This document shows positions 16,591 to 24,612 of a stretch of 29,204 bases of DNA, piece after piece. A program made the position numbers and the translations under genes. The stretch lies in NCBI GenBank assembly GCA_024680835.1, contig JAILBP010000145.1, forward strand, positions 1-29,204, given 5' to 3'. The DNA comes from RGIG6904 sp024680835. GTDB taxonomy: Bacteria > Bacillota > Clostridia > Lachnospirales > Lachnospiraceae. Each line of letters begins with the position of its first letter. The first letter of the stretch is position 1. The notes below the pieces were generated by a model. The model did not search any database. It was not told the origin of the DNA and saw nothing but the letters and a program-made list of their open reading frames with translations.

Positions 16591-18474
16591 TCACGCCGGC
16601 AATGCCGACTTATGCTCGCTTTTTTGTGCGTACATGCTTTTGTCTGCGTTTCTTACCGCTTCCTCAAGATCAAATCCGCTGTTCAGCACAGTGCTGTACA
16701 TTCCGCAGCTTGCTATAACTTTATAGGGCAGTGCGGAGCGTTCGTTATATTCCGACAGGAAATCCTCTATTTTTTTGATAACGGTTTTTTCATCACAGTC
16801 GCCCAGGATGACTGCCAGCATTTCGTCTCCTCCGTAGCGGATGCACAGAGCATCCTCGGGGCAGGAGGTTTTCAGTGCTTTTGCAGTGGTGGCTATAGCC
16901 GTATCTCCGGCATCATGTCCGAAGTTGTCATTGATATGCTTCAGACCGTCCAGGTCTGCCATGATAATGTGCAGAGCCTTGCCTGAATTGAGCGGATCCG
17001 TTTTGATATCCTCGAATAGATGCGAAAAAGCCACTCGGTTGTACAAGCCTGTCAAAAGATCCTTGCGGTACATTTCCGAGATCTTCTCCGAAAGGTATCT
17101 CTGATATTGGATATTGATATATCCGCCAATGCCGATAGCCACTGTGCTGGACACACTGGATGTCTTGGAATAATCGGTGATCTCGTAATCCGGCAGTATC
17201 CAGCAGACGTATCCCACCGGTTTATCCATAAAGCCTAAAATATTGAATATCAGGGGCATCCCGGATTCAAGTCTGTCGCCGAGATCCGGGATGATCTCAC
17301 CCGGATCAACGTCCGAAAATTCCCTGTCCGAATCAAAATAATCATACAGAACGCACATTTCCCCGGACATGAAATCGTAATCATCCTCCTGAAAAACATT
17401 TCTGTCCCTGCACAGACATTCCTTGCTGACTATGCAGTACATGAAACGAAGATCCATATGCCTCATATGCTGTGTGACCTCTTCGCGGCGCCCGGCAGCC
17501 TGCATCTTCTCTGTCATGCCGTGAAAACGCTTCATATCATCCTGATAACGGTAATAATGATCATTGAACCTGTCGATAAGCGCTTCTGACTGATCAAATG
17601 CCTTATCGGGATGGCATCCGCAGGAAAGATTATATTCTGCTCTCGGGATCACCGGGATGTTATCCGGAATATCTTTACGGTCAAAAATATCATACGACGC
17701 GGCAGCCACAGCCTCTGCCATCGCATCTGTCTTACAGTTGACTGTCGATATGGGCGGCCGTGAAAACTTCACCTCGTCATAGCCGTCAAAGCCGGTCACA
17801 AGGATCTGATCCGGAACGGAGATCCCGTTTTCCCGGAACACGGAGCAGGCGTTGATGGCCATGATGTCATTGGCACATATCAGTGCCTCCGGCAGATCTC
17901 CGCTGTCTATAAGTGCCTGAGTCACCTTGCGCGCCGGTATGGCCCAGAATTCACCGTAGCTTATCATGTCATCCGTAAAGGGTATGCCGTTTTCGGAAAG
18001 AACCTTTTTGAAAACATCTATTCTGCGGTCAGAGAACACATTGCCCTCTATGCCGGCCATCATGTGAGGTCTTCTGACTCCGTGATCCTCGATCACATGC
18101 CTCACAATGGCTTCAAAACCCGTCTCATGATCAAAGCACACGGATATCGTCCCGTCATAATGACCGTCTATCACAATGACCGGTACAGAATGCTCTTTGG
18201 ATGCAGAGATTATCTTTTCGCTGATCCTGTGACTCTTTATCTTTTCATCCATCAGGATCACAAGATCCATCTTGTCATAAGGGATCAGGTCGTAAACATA
18301 AGCCTCGTCTGTTTTCTCATTTTCATTCCAGTAGAAATCGTAATTGATCGTATAAATAAACAATCTGACTTCTCTGCTTCGGAAACTTTCATTAATTTTT
18401 TCAATGAACAGATGTGTCTGAGGATCGTATATCCTGCTCGTACATAATGCAACTGCTTTTCTGTCACATATCAT
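16591..18474 (-). CDS. LacI-like ligand sensor fused to GGDEF diguanylate cyclase
   Basis: A 627-residue cytoplasmic protein with no signal peptide or membrane helix. Residues about 5-285 are a LacI/periplasmic-binding-protein-like domain (ALICANDIMAINAC, ILVTGFDGYDE, SRPPISTVN), ending in the LSCGC motif often seen in such fusions. There is no N-terminal helix-turn-helix, so it senses a ligand without binding DNA. Residues about 290-465 form a linker/GAF-like region. The GGDEF domain starts near 472 (DLLTGLYNR), has the nucleotide-binding motif DLDGLKHINDNFGHDAGD, and an active site at 548-552 reading GGDEM instead of GGDEF, with catalytic residues kept. The inhibitory RxxD site is absent (CPED in its place). 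GGGAGGA lies 9 nt before the ATG at 18474. It probably makes c-di-GMP in response to a small ligand, perhaps a sugar. It heads the pilus locus. Confidence 0.9.
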   Translation of the reverse strand: MICDRKAVALCTSRIYDPQTHLFIEKINESFRSREVRLFIYTINYDFYWNENEKTDEAYVYDLIPYDKMDLVILMDEKIKSHRISEKIISASKEHSVPVIVIDGHYDGTISVCFDHETGFEAIVRHVIEDHGVRRPHMMAGIEGNVFSDRRIDVFKKVLSENGIPFTDDMISYGEFWAIPARKVTQALIDSGDLPEALICANDIMAINACSVFRENGISVPDQILVTGFDGYDEVKFSRPPISTVNCKTDAMAEAVAAASYDIFDRKDIPDNIPVIPRAEYNLSCGCHPDKAFDQSEALIDRFNDHYYRYQDDMKRFHGMTEKMQAAGRREEVTQHMRHMDLRFMYCIVSKECLCRDRNVFQEDDYDFMSGEMCVLYDYFDSDREFSDVDPGEIIPDLGDRLESGMPLIFNILGFMDKPVGYVCWILPDYEITDYSKTSSVSSTVAIGIGGYINIQYQRYLSEKISEMYRKDLLTGLYNRVAFSHLFEDIKTDPLNSGKALHIIMADLDGLKHINDNFGHDAGDTAIATTAKALKTSCPEDALCIRYGGDEMLAVILGDCDEKTVIKKIEDFLSEYNERSALPYKVIASCGMYSTVLNSGFDLEEAVRNADKSMYAQKSEHKSALPA

Positions 18475-18703
18475 CTGTGTAATCCTCCCGCTGATCAGAT
18501 CATATTGATGGATTTAATATACCACATCCGATGTCACTAAATTCGGTCGGCACTTCGTTTGACCTCATTAAGTGATCCTGTATGGGTAAATCTATACTCA
18601 AACTTCGCCGTTGGCTCGTTTTCGTTAAGATTATACCACAATATTTTAAAGCCTGCACGTTTTTTCGTAGCACGAAACAATCCGTTGGAATCATTTTGCA
18701 CTA
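18475..18703 (-). promoter_or_regulatory. Upstream region of the GGDEF gene with extended -10 promoter
   Basis: After the terminator of the upstream operon, the minus strand has TGGTATAAT (18638-18630), a perfect -10 with the TGn extension; the -35 is poor. Transcription would start near 18623, giving a leader of about 150 nt. The leader contains a CACTT/AAGTG hairpin (about 18550-18575) overlapping a GGTC/GACC pair. No known riboswitch class was recognised, and I specifically saw no c-di-GMP-I aptamer core. A second weaker TGTGGTATATT lies near 18514-18525. Confidence 0.55.
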
Positions 18704-18732
18704 TAAAAAAGGGAATCCATGACGGATTCCCT
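18704..18732 (-). terminator. Rho-independent terminator of the transport/adaptor operon
   Basis: A perfect 8-bp stem GGGAATCC (18711-18718) / GGATTCCC (18724-18731) has a 5-nt loop and one extra A-T pair, followed on the minus strand by six T (18710-18705). It lies about 16 bp after the stop of the Ig-like protein gene and separates that operon from the GGDEF/pilus locus. Confidence 0.93.
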
Positions 18733-18747
18733 GAGATCAGCGTGATA

Positions 18748-20100
18748 TTACAGCTCCGAAAGGACGATCGAGCCGTCCATTCCGCTCTGTTCAAGTGAAT
18801 AGCTCTTTTCCTCGCCGTTTTGGTCCTTGAAGGTTATGGCATACTCCGGCATATCCCCCATAAACACTATGGTAAGCTTCAGCGGCTTATCCGGAGTGAG
18901 TTTTTCCAGTGTATACAGAGGTTCAGCGGAAAGCTCCGGCACCAGCATGTTGGCTCCGGAATCCTTCCAGGTCAGTTTGTACACCTTGAAATCACTCACA
19001 GTACTGCTTGCGGCTATGACTGTGGAAATTTTGTATTCACTGTCGGTTGTTGAAAAATCGTAATACTCCTCATATCCTGCAGTGCTCTCATATATAGCGA
19101 TATCCTCGGATGCGCTGCTGAAAATATCAACCGGGAAATCCGAGAAAGGAGTGACCTCTATGCGATGACTTCTACTCTCATAACCTCGATTTATATCCCA
19201 AAATTCATCCGGCGTGATGTCAAGCTTTTCAGATACTGAAACATCCCCGTACCCCACGGTATTGTGATAATAATCCAGGTGATCATCTTCCGGATCCTCA
19301 TCCGTAGAAAAATACAAGTCTTTACAGGTGAGCTGCGTATCTCCCGGTACCAATGTAAACTCTCCGAAATATGAGTACGCTGCTCCACTTGAACCCATAT
19401 AGTAGAGGTTTCCGTTGTCCATCATAGTATAGCGGTTTCTGGCCCATCCGGATGTCACTTCCACGCTCTTTTTGTCAACATATGTGTATAACAGGCTGAT
19501 ATCATCAGCAAAGCAGTTCTTGCCTCTCTTGGTAATGCCTGACACGATAAGCTCAGGCACTCCGTCGCCGTTTATGTCCATGATGGAATAGCCTATCTTT
19601 CTTAAAGCGGCATCTCCCGTATCTGAACCAATGGCCTCTGCAATGCCCACAAATCCGCCTGCCAATGCATCGGAATCCACACTCCAGCCGTATATACGGT
19701 TGTACATGGCGTTCAGAGTATCGTGATAAAGCTCCTCATAGTCCTTATATGCGGAAGTCACGGCACACTTTACCGACTTGTCACCGTAGGCAGCTGTGAT
19801 GACAGCCTTACCAGTGTCTTTGGCTTTGATGCGCCCCTTTTTGCTGACAGTCACAACACTGCTTTTACTGGTTGACCATTTTGCTTTTTTGGAAATGTTC
19901 TTTTTGCCGGAATAAAGATTCAGCTTAAACGCGTCACCGGGCACAATATTCACAAAGCTTTTATTGAGATATACCAGTTTTTGCGCCGCATATACCTCAG
20001 CCGTATCGCCCATAAATCCAACGTTCTGTGCGAAAACTCCCGACAGCATCAGAATATGCGTCAATACAACAACTGCGGTTTTTTTGATAAACCCTTTCAT
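18748..20100 (-). CDS. Secreted protein with bacterial Ig-like domain
   Basis: A 450-residue exported protein. Residues 1-25 form a signal peptide (KK followed by a hydrophobic stretch ending VFAQ, or later near VYAAQ). Residues about 40-115 are a BIG2-like domain (WSTSKSSVVTVSKKGRIKAK). Residues 116 to about 350 include a calcium-loop-like segment DINGDGVPELIVSG and aromatic-rich strands. The last 90 residues are beta-rich and unassigned. There is no lipobox and no sorting signal. AGGAGG lies about 5 nt before the ATG at 20100. It is the last gene of the seven-gene run, 69 bp after the fibronectin-III gene. Proteins with this Ig-plus-DxNGDGxPEL layout are common secreted proteins of unknown role in Lachnospiraceae (general knowledge). 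No enzymatic motif is seen. Confidence 0.82.
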   Translation of the reverse strand: MKGFIKKTAVVVLTHILMLSGVFAQNVGFMGDTAEVYAAQKLVYLNKSFVNIVPGDAFKLNLYSGKKNISKKAKWSTSKSSVVTVSKKGRIKAKDTGKAVITAAYGDKSVKCAVTSAYKDYEELYHDTLNAMYNRIYGWSVDSDALAGGFVGIAEAIGSDTGDAALRKIGYSIMDINGDGVPELIVSGITKRGKNCFADDISLLYTYVDKKSVEVTSGWARNRYTMMDNGNLYYMGSSGAAYSYFGEFTLVPGDTQLTCKDLYFSTDEDPEDDHLDYYHNTVGYGDVSVSEKLDITPDEFWDINRGYESRSHRIEVTPFSDFPVDIFSSASEDIAIYESTAGYEEYYDFSTTDSEYKISTVIAASSTVSDFKVYKLTWKDSGANMLVPELSAEPLYTLEKLTPDKPLKLTIVFMGDMPEYAITFKDQNGEEKSYSLEQSGMDGSIVLSEL

Positions 20101-20141
20101 ACATACCTCCTGCTCGCAATCCCCTGTTTATGAACATTGCT

Positions 20142-20162
20142 GTAACTGTTCCGGACAGTTAC
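20142..20162. repeat. Perfect 8-bp inverted repeat between operon genes
   Basis: GTAACTGT (20142-20149) and ACAGTTAC (20155-20162) flank a 5-nt spacer, just after the fibronectin-III gene stop. There is no following U-run on the minus strand, so it may be a processing hairpin or operator rather than a terminator. The 10-mer TGTAACTGTT at 20141-20150 also occurs at 24601-24610, again directly in a gene junction. Confidence 0.5.
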
Positions 20163-20169
20163 ATGGCAC

Positions 20170-21777
20170 TTATATCTTGGTATAATCGGACCATTTGCCA
20201 TATACCTTTTTGCCGCCTATATTGATATACGCCCTGACTCTGACCTTAAGTCCCGCCGTATCAGCCGATGCGATGATATCTTCCTTTATATTGCATGAAG
20301 CATAGCTGTCACTGTCAACCTTGCATATCTTACCCGAAACCCTTTTGCCGGACGAATCCTTTCCGTCCGCCCACAGCTGGTATTCATAGCCATCTGCAGA
20401 ATTCATGGCTTTGGTTGATACCGTAAGCTTTTTAAGGCTCTTATAAATACTCTTGACAACGGGTTTTGAGCATTGAGCCGGCTTTAAGGGAAGATTCGAT
20501 CTGTAGGCATATGACTTGCTGTCCATAGCGACATAGCCCGAGGCTGCCTTCCTGAAGGGAGTTACGTAGACCGTATATGCCTCCCCCTCCTTAAGCTTTT
20601 TCAGTGTGACTGTATTCGTCTTGACCGTGACACTCTTTTTGCTGTCGCTGACACCCGATTCGTAGTATTCCACCACATATCCCGTGGCACCGCTGACATT
20701 GCTCCAGGTCAGTGTCATGAGTTTTTTCTTGATGACGGTCTGCTTTAAGGATGTGGGAGCAGAGCCGGGTGTGGTCACTATCTCACAGACATCCGAATAT
20801 TCGCCGTAGCTGGGAATGTATGTTTCATTGAGACTGCTATATGTCAGATAACACGGAGCAACCTTTATGTAATAGGTCTTGCCCGGCGTCAGGTTTTCTA
20901 TTGTGAAAGGTGATTCCTTTGTCCTGACATAGGCCGTGAAGCCTGTTGTACTCCTCTCGCTGAGGAAGATGGCATATTCTACATTTTCGTCACTTAAGGG
21001 ATTAAATGAGACAGTCACCTTATCGCTTTCCGCGCCTGTCTGTTTGAGACCGGTGACTCTTCCTGTCGGTGTGCCGCCGGTACCCTGGTCACGGATAGCA
21101 ACATTTCCCAGCGTTACCGCTGTCGCCTTATCAAATGCCGTAAAAGCTCCGCTGCTTCTGTACGGGTAGACAGTGACACTGTATACCTTGGAGGACAGTA
21201 TGCCTTTAATAGCAGCCGACTCGGAAGAAACGCTCATCCTCTCCTTTGAACCTGTGGTGCTGTCCGCCAGTGAGTATTCCACATAATAACCTGTTGCACC
21301 GGACACCGGAGCCCATACCACCGTGACTGAATCGACACCGCTCTCAGACTGTGAGATATATGAAGGCGTACCGCCCGGAGCAGTGACCACTGCGACAGGC
21401 TGGGATTCCTCTCCCGTGAGCATTCCCTCTTCATCACACGATGCAATCTTGATGTAGTAGGTGGAACCGTCCTTAAGGTCAGTCAATGTAAGGCTGTTAA
21501 GCGCGGTTATGACTCCTGTTTCACTGAAGTCTCCTGTTTTTGAGGTTCCTATCAAAGCCGTATACCTGTTTCCCGATGACTGACTGCCGGGCTTAAACCT
21601 GATATCTACGGAAGATGTGGTAGCTCCGGACTGGGTCACTCCGGTAAATGCGCTGTCTGCCGCGTATATACGGTCACAAGAGAGCAATACAGCAAAAAGT
21701 GCTGCAATTGCAAGCATGATCAGTGATGTCGACAGACCTTTGAACTTAAGTCTTAATGAAGGGTTCATTTTACTCAT
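20170..21777 (-). CDS. Secreted fibronectin type III repeat protein
   Basis: A 535-residue exported protein. The N-terminal signal is basic (LRLKFKG) with a hydrophobic core, followed by LLSC, which could be a lipobox, or by cleavage after RIYA. Five fibronectin-III-like domains can be read at about 35-130, 135-235, 240-340, 342-435 and 440-535, with recurrent strands such as TVVWAPVSGATGYYVEY, TLTWSNVSGATGYVVEY and GKTYYIKVAPC. No enzyme motif or cell-wall anchor is seen. The ATG at 21777 overlaps the end of the MacB-core-like gene by 8 nt, with AGGAGG 3 nt before it; a second ATG at 21768 (spacing 12) is an alternative. Such modules mediate protein or glycan contacts or act as spacers. In this operon it may be the extracellular partner of the adaptor/permease complex (inference). 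Confidence 0.85.
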   Translation of the reverse strand: MSKMNPSLRLKFKGLSTSLIMLAIAALFAVLLSCDRIYAADSAFTGVTQSGATTSSVDIRFKPGSQSSGNRYTALIGTSKTGDFSETGVITALNSLTLTDLKDGSTYYIKIASCDEEGMLTGEESQPVAVVTAPGGTPSYISQSESGVDSVTVVWAPVSGATGYYVEYSLADSTTGSKERMSVSSESAAIKGILSSKVYSVTVYPYRSSGAFTAFDKATAVTLGNVAIRDQGTGGTPTGRVTGLKQTGAESDKVTVSFNPLSDENVEYAIFLSERSTTGFTAYVRTKESPFTIENLTPGKTYYIKVAPCYLTYSSLNETYIPSYGEYSDVCEIVTTPGSAPTSLKQTVIKKKLMTLTWSNVSGATGYVVEYYESGVSDSKKSVTVKTNTVTLKKLKEGEAYTVYVTPFRKAASGYVAMDSKSYAYRSNLPLKPAQCSKPVVKSIYKSLKKLTVSTKAMNSADGYEYQLWADGKDSSGKRVSGKICKVDSDSYASCNIKEDIIASADTAGLKVRVRAYINIGGKKVYGKWSDYTKI

Positions 21778-22900
21778 TCGCCTCCTGTTTTTCAAGCCAT
21801 TTCTTTTCGTATCTTTTTTCGAGCCTGTTCTTTATTTTATTTATACCGCTTTTCAGCTTTGTATGCAAAAGCTTTATGAAAATTATTCCGTATTTTACCA
21901 TTATGAAAACAGGGTAAACCAACAGTACGATCCTGAACAGCAGCATCACGGCTACGACATCCTCATAAGCTCTGGCTCTGTTTTCCCAGCCCGGGTAGAT
22001 GATGTCTTCGGTCTTCATGGAACGCTTGCCGAAATTTCTGATGACATTCAGCTCCGACAACAGAGAGTATCTTGATGAGTTTTCGATCACCTCAAGGTCG
22101 TCATCGGTGAGACCAAAGGAATCCTTCAGAACCTTTGATAAAACATCACGCGTAAATCCCTTTACAGGATTTTTCATCAGCATTTCAAAGCATGTGGCAC
22201 CCGTAAAGGCAGTATCCGTAAAGCTGCCTTCCACAGAATCTGCGGACATTGAATTTGCAACACCGAAGGTGACAAATATCATGCTGGCTGCGTCTCCCGA
22301 TGCCTTAGTGAAGGGGCCGCTTTCCCGTTGTATTACCCCTCTTACGGGATATGCCCTGTCATTTATCTCCACTTCCATGCCGGCGATATTGCTGCTGCCA
22401 AAAAGCGCCCATGCCGTATCGGCATCGAGCATGACACCGTCGCCGTTTTCGTCTTCATCATTGAAATACGCACCGTCTAAAAGCCTGTAGGGATGGAATA
22501 TAAAGAAATCACCGCCTACCGCCGTGACAGATGCCGTCACGGAAGAGCCCCTGCTGCTGGTGACCTTCATGCTGCCTGCCGGAGCACTGTAAGCATATAC
22601 GTAGGGTCTGCCCTTGACCTCGTCATCTTCAAAGGCTCTGTTTTCAAGCTCCGTTCCCAATTGGTATCTGAATACTGCCATCATATCAGCAGGCAGTGCG
22701 TGTGTCTGCTCTATGAACGCCGTCACCTGGGCATAATCACCATCCGGAGCAAACCGTTTTGCCGCGGTCTGCGAGGGGAGACTGCCGGTCAGGGCAGAGC
22801 TTACTGCTGTCAGCACACAGTATACCGTAATGCATATCACAAAGATCAGTGCTTTTATTAAATTGAGCTTTTCAGGTATTTTCTTAATCTTGTCAATCAT
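21770..22900 (-). CDS. MacB-periplasmic-core-like membrane protein lacking the FtsX permease domain
   Basis: A 376-residue membrane protein. One transmembrane helix lies at about 14-38. A large extracytoplasmic domain (about 40-310) follows, with MacB-core-like features: strands around VTAVGGDFFIFHPYRLLDGA, then DGVMLDADTAWALFGSSNIAGM and VEINDRAYPVRGVI. This resembles the YxFFxVFxxxLxxGxxF and VVIxxxxAxxLFG pattern of ABC-type MacB permeases. A hydrophobic segment lies at about 317-346 and the tail is strongly basic. The four-helix FtsX permease organisation is missing, and no ATPase is nearby. The start at 22900 is 5 nt after the HlyD-like stop, so coupling is likely. It may be a partner of the adjacent adaptor that lost or never had channel function. 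The fold assignment is from motif pattern only. Confidence 0.65.
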   Translation of the reverse strand: MIDKIKKIPEKLNLIKALIFVICITVYCVLTAVSSALTGSLPSQTAAKRFAPDGDYAQVTAFIEQTHALPADMMAVFRYQLGTELENRAFEDDEVKGRPYVYAYSAPAGSMKVTSSRGSSVTASVTAVGGDFFIFHPYRLLDGAYFNDEDENGDGVMLDADTAWALFGSSNIAGMEVEINDRAYPVRGVIQRESGPFTKASGDAASMIFVTFGVANSMSADSVEGSFTDTAFTGATCFEMLMKNPVKGFTRDVLSKVLKDSFGLTDDDLEVIENSSRYSLLSELNVIRNFGKRSMKTEDIIYPGWENRARAYEDVVAVMLLFRIVLLVYPVFIMVKYGIIFIKLLHTKLKSGINKIKNRLEKRYEKKWLEKQEANE

Positions 22901-22905
22901 GTCTT

Positions 22906-24576
22906 TTACTGATCCTGATCTGCCAGTCTTACCTGCTGGTTTTCATTTACCGGTTTTGATGCGGTCGTGATAACATACTCGCCCCACTGATCAAGGCTGG
23001 CAGAGATAGCTGTTCTGGTATCATCGCTCGCCAGTACCTCAACATCCACGCGCCTTGCGTAATATCTGTTGCCTAAGGGTGTGCTCTTGGTTTCGAGACG
23101 GAGGATAAACTTTCCGTTTGAGTCCTCCCTGATGCAGCTTGTGGGTACAATATAATCATAATTGGTAGAGCTTGCTCCCACTGAGACCGTATAGCTGCTG
23201 CCGGATGAAACATCCCCGTACAGCTCGCAGACTATCATCATATTCTCCCTGTTCTCGGGGTCTTTTCTGATGCCTGTTACCTTGCCCGTGATGTCCGAGC
23301 CCATGTAATTGTACAGTACCTCCACCTCGTCTCCGGTCTTTACCTTCTTCGCCTGATTGGCGGTTGCGGAAAACTGGAGCTTGTATGCTTTGTTTTCCGG
23401 CTGGATCGATAATATCGCCTCGCCCGGAGTCGTAGTGTTTCCGGCGCTTAAGTTTATCTCAGTCACCGTGCCGTTTATGGGAGATGCCACATTTGAAGAA
23501 ACAGACTTTGCCGCGAGAGCCGCTGTTTTTTCCTCCAGCCTCATCAGAGCGTCGTACTGTGAATAGAGATTTATCTGTGCTGCGTACTTTTTGCTGAGAT
23601 TGCTGTAATCATTGGTCCTCTCCTCCAGCACCCTGTTGGCATCCTCAAGATCGATGCCTATTGCCGTCGAGTTATTGGCTGATGTTCCGCTCTTCTCCCT
23701 GGCTGCCTTCATCTCAAGTTCAGCTTTTGAAGCCACTATGTTCAGCTCATTGTATGTTGCCGTAGCCTCGGTAAGTGCCTCTCTGGCATTGTCCCTTGCT
23801 CCTCTGGCATCCTCTACCTTATCATCCAGGAGCTGCTTTTCTTCCTTGTCATTTTCGATATCGTCTGAACCCGTGAAAGCCTGCTGTTCCGCCAATATCG
23901 CCTCATATTCAGACTGAGCCGTATCGAATTTGTACTGCGCCTCGGATTTGTCTATCTCCGCCTGTGCCAGATCACTCTTGGCCTGCGTGTATGCCTTTGT
24001 CTCGGCAGTGCTGTCCAGTGGCGTTGTACCGTTGGTATCGGATGCTGCTGCATCTGCCCTGGATTTTTTGGCCTTCAGATCATCAACCCTGTCCTGAGCA
24101 CTGTCCACTCTGCCTTTTGCTACCAGAAGCTCATCCTGCATCGTGCTCAGTGAGATCCCCTCACCCCGCTCGATGGCTTCTCTCTCCTCGGTGGTAATGC
24201 CCGCCTCCAGAACTGCAGTCTCATAAGCACTTCTCTTTGACAGAAGATCTGCCCTGGCAGTGGCGAGTTCCTCACCGTCGCTGTTTTCCAGTGTAAATAG
24301 AATGTCTCCTTTTTCTACGGTTTTTCCTGTTCTGGCATCCATTGTGGCTATCTTGCGGCTCTCATCGATGGTCACCTTGTAAACATCCTCCGATGTCACC
24401 ACACCGCTGCCGCGGACCCTTGATGTGAGAGTTCCGCTCTCCACCATCTGCGTACTCACCTGAACCAGTGAGTAATTCATGATGGTGTTTGAAAAGAAGG
24501 TCAGTACCAGCAAAACTGCCAGAAAAATTATAGCCACTGTTTTTATTGTCTCTTTTCTTTTGTTATTGTTTTCCAT
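22906..24576 (-). CDS. HlyD/MacA-type membrane fusion (adaptor) protein
   Basis: A 556-residue protein. The cytoplasmic tail is short and basic, followed by a transmembrane helix at about 11-30. The first lipoyl half-motif is near residues 60-100 (GKTVEKGDILFTLEN). A long coiled-coil hairpin covers about 105-365, rich in Ala/Glu/Lys/Asp. The second lipoyl half is near 370-400 (VASPINGTVTEINLSAGN, then PGEAILSIQ), and beta-barrel and membrane-proximal domains follow to the C-terminus. This is the layout of HlyD/MacA/YknX adaptors, which normally pair with an exporter ATPase-permease. GGAGAG lies about 5 nt before the ATG at 24576. The gene is 36 bp after a MalG-type permease and 5 bp before the MacB-core-like gene. 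The hairpin is long for a Gram-positive adaptor. Confidence 0.93.
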   Translation of the reverse strand: MENNNKRKETIKTVAIIFLAVLLVLTFFSNTIMNYSLVQVSTQMVESGTLTSRVRGSGVVTSEDVYKVTIDESRKIATMDARTGKTVEKGDILFTLENSDGEELATARADLLSKRSAYETAVLEAGITTEEREAIERGEGISLSTMQDELLVAKGRVDSAQDRVDDLKAKKSRADAAASDTNGTTPLDSTAETKAYTQAKSDLAQAEIDKSEAQYKFDTAQSEYEAILAEQQAFTGSDDIENDKEEKQLLDDKVEDARGARDNAREALTEATATYNELNIVASKAELEMKAAREKSGTSANNSTAIGIDLEDANRVLEERTNDYSNLSKKYAAQINLYSQYDALMRLEEKTAALAAKSVSSNVASPINGTVTEINLSAGNTTTPGEAILSIQPENKAYKLQFSATANQAKKVKTGDEVEVLYNYMGSDITGKVTGIRKDPENRENMMIVCELYGDVSSGSSYTVSVGASSTNYDYIVPTSCIREDSNGKFILRLETKSTPLGNRYYARRVDVEVLASDDTRTAISASLDQWGEYVITTASKPVNENQQVRLADQDQ

Positions 24577-24612
24577 GTCATCTCTCCAATAAAAAACTCT
24601 TGTAACTGTTGA

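Noticed and set aside
18475..18623. c-di-GMP-I riboswitch in the GGDEF leader
   Set aside because: A c-di-GMP riboswitch would fit the context, but the conserved GEMM core (CACGCA, GCAAACC, GGGACGCAAAG) is not present here or in the other gaps I read.
18537..18794. An 85-codon minus-strand frame across the operon terminator
   Set aside because: It begins inside the Ig-like protein gene in another frame and runs through a strong terminator. It is not accepted as a gene, although its tail is noted as a finding.
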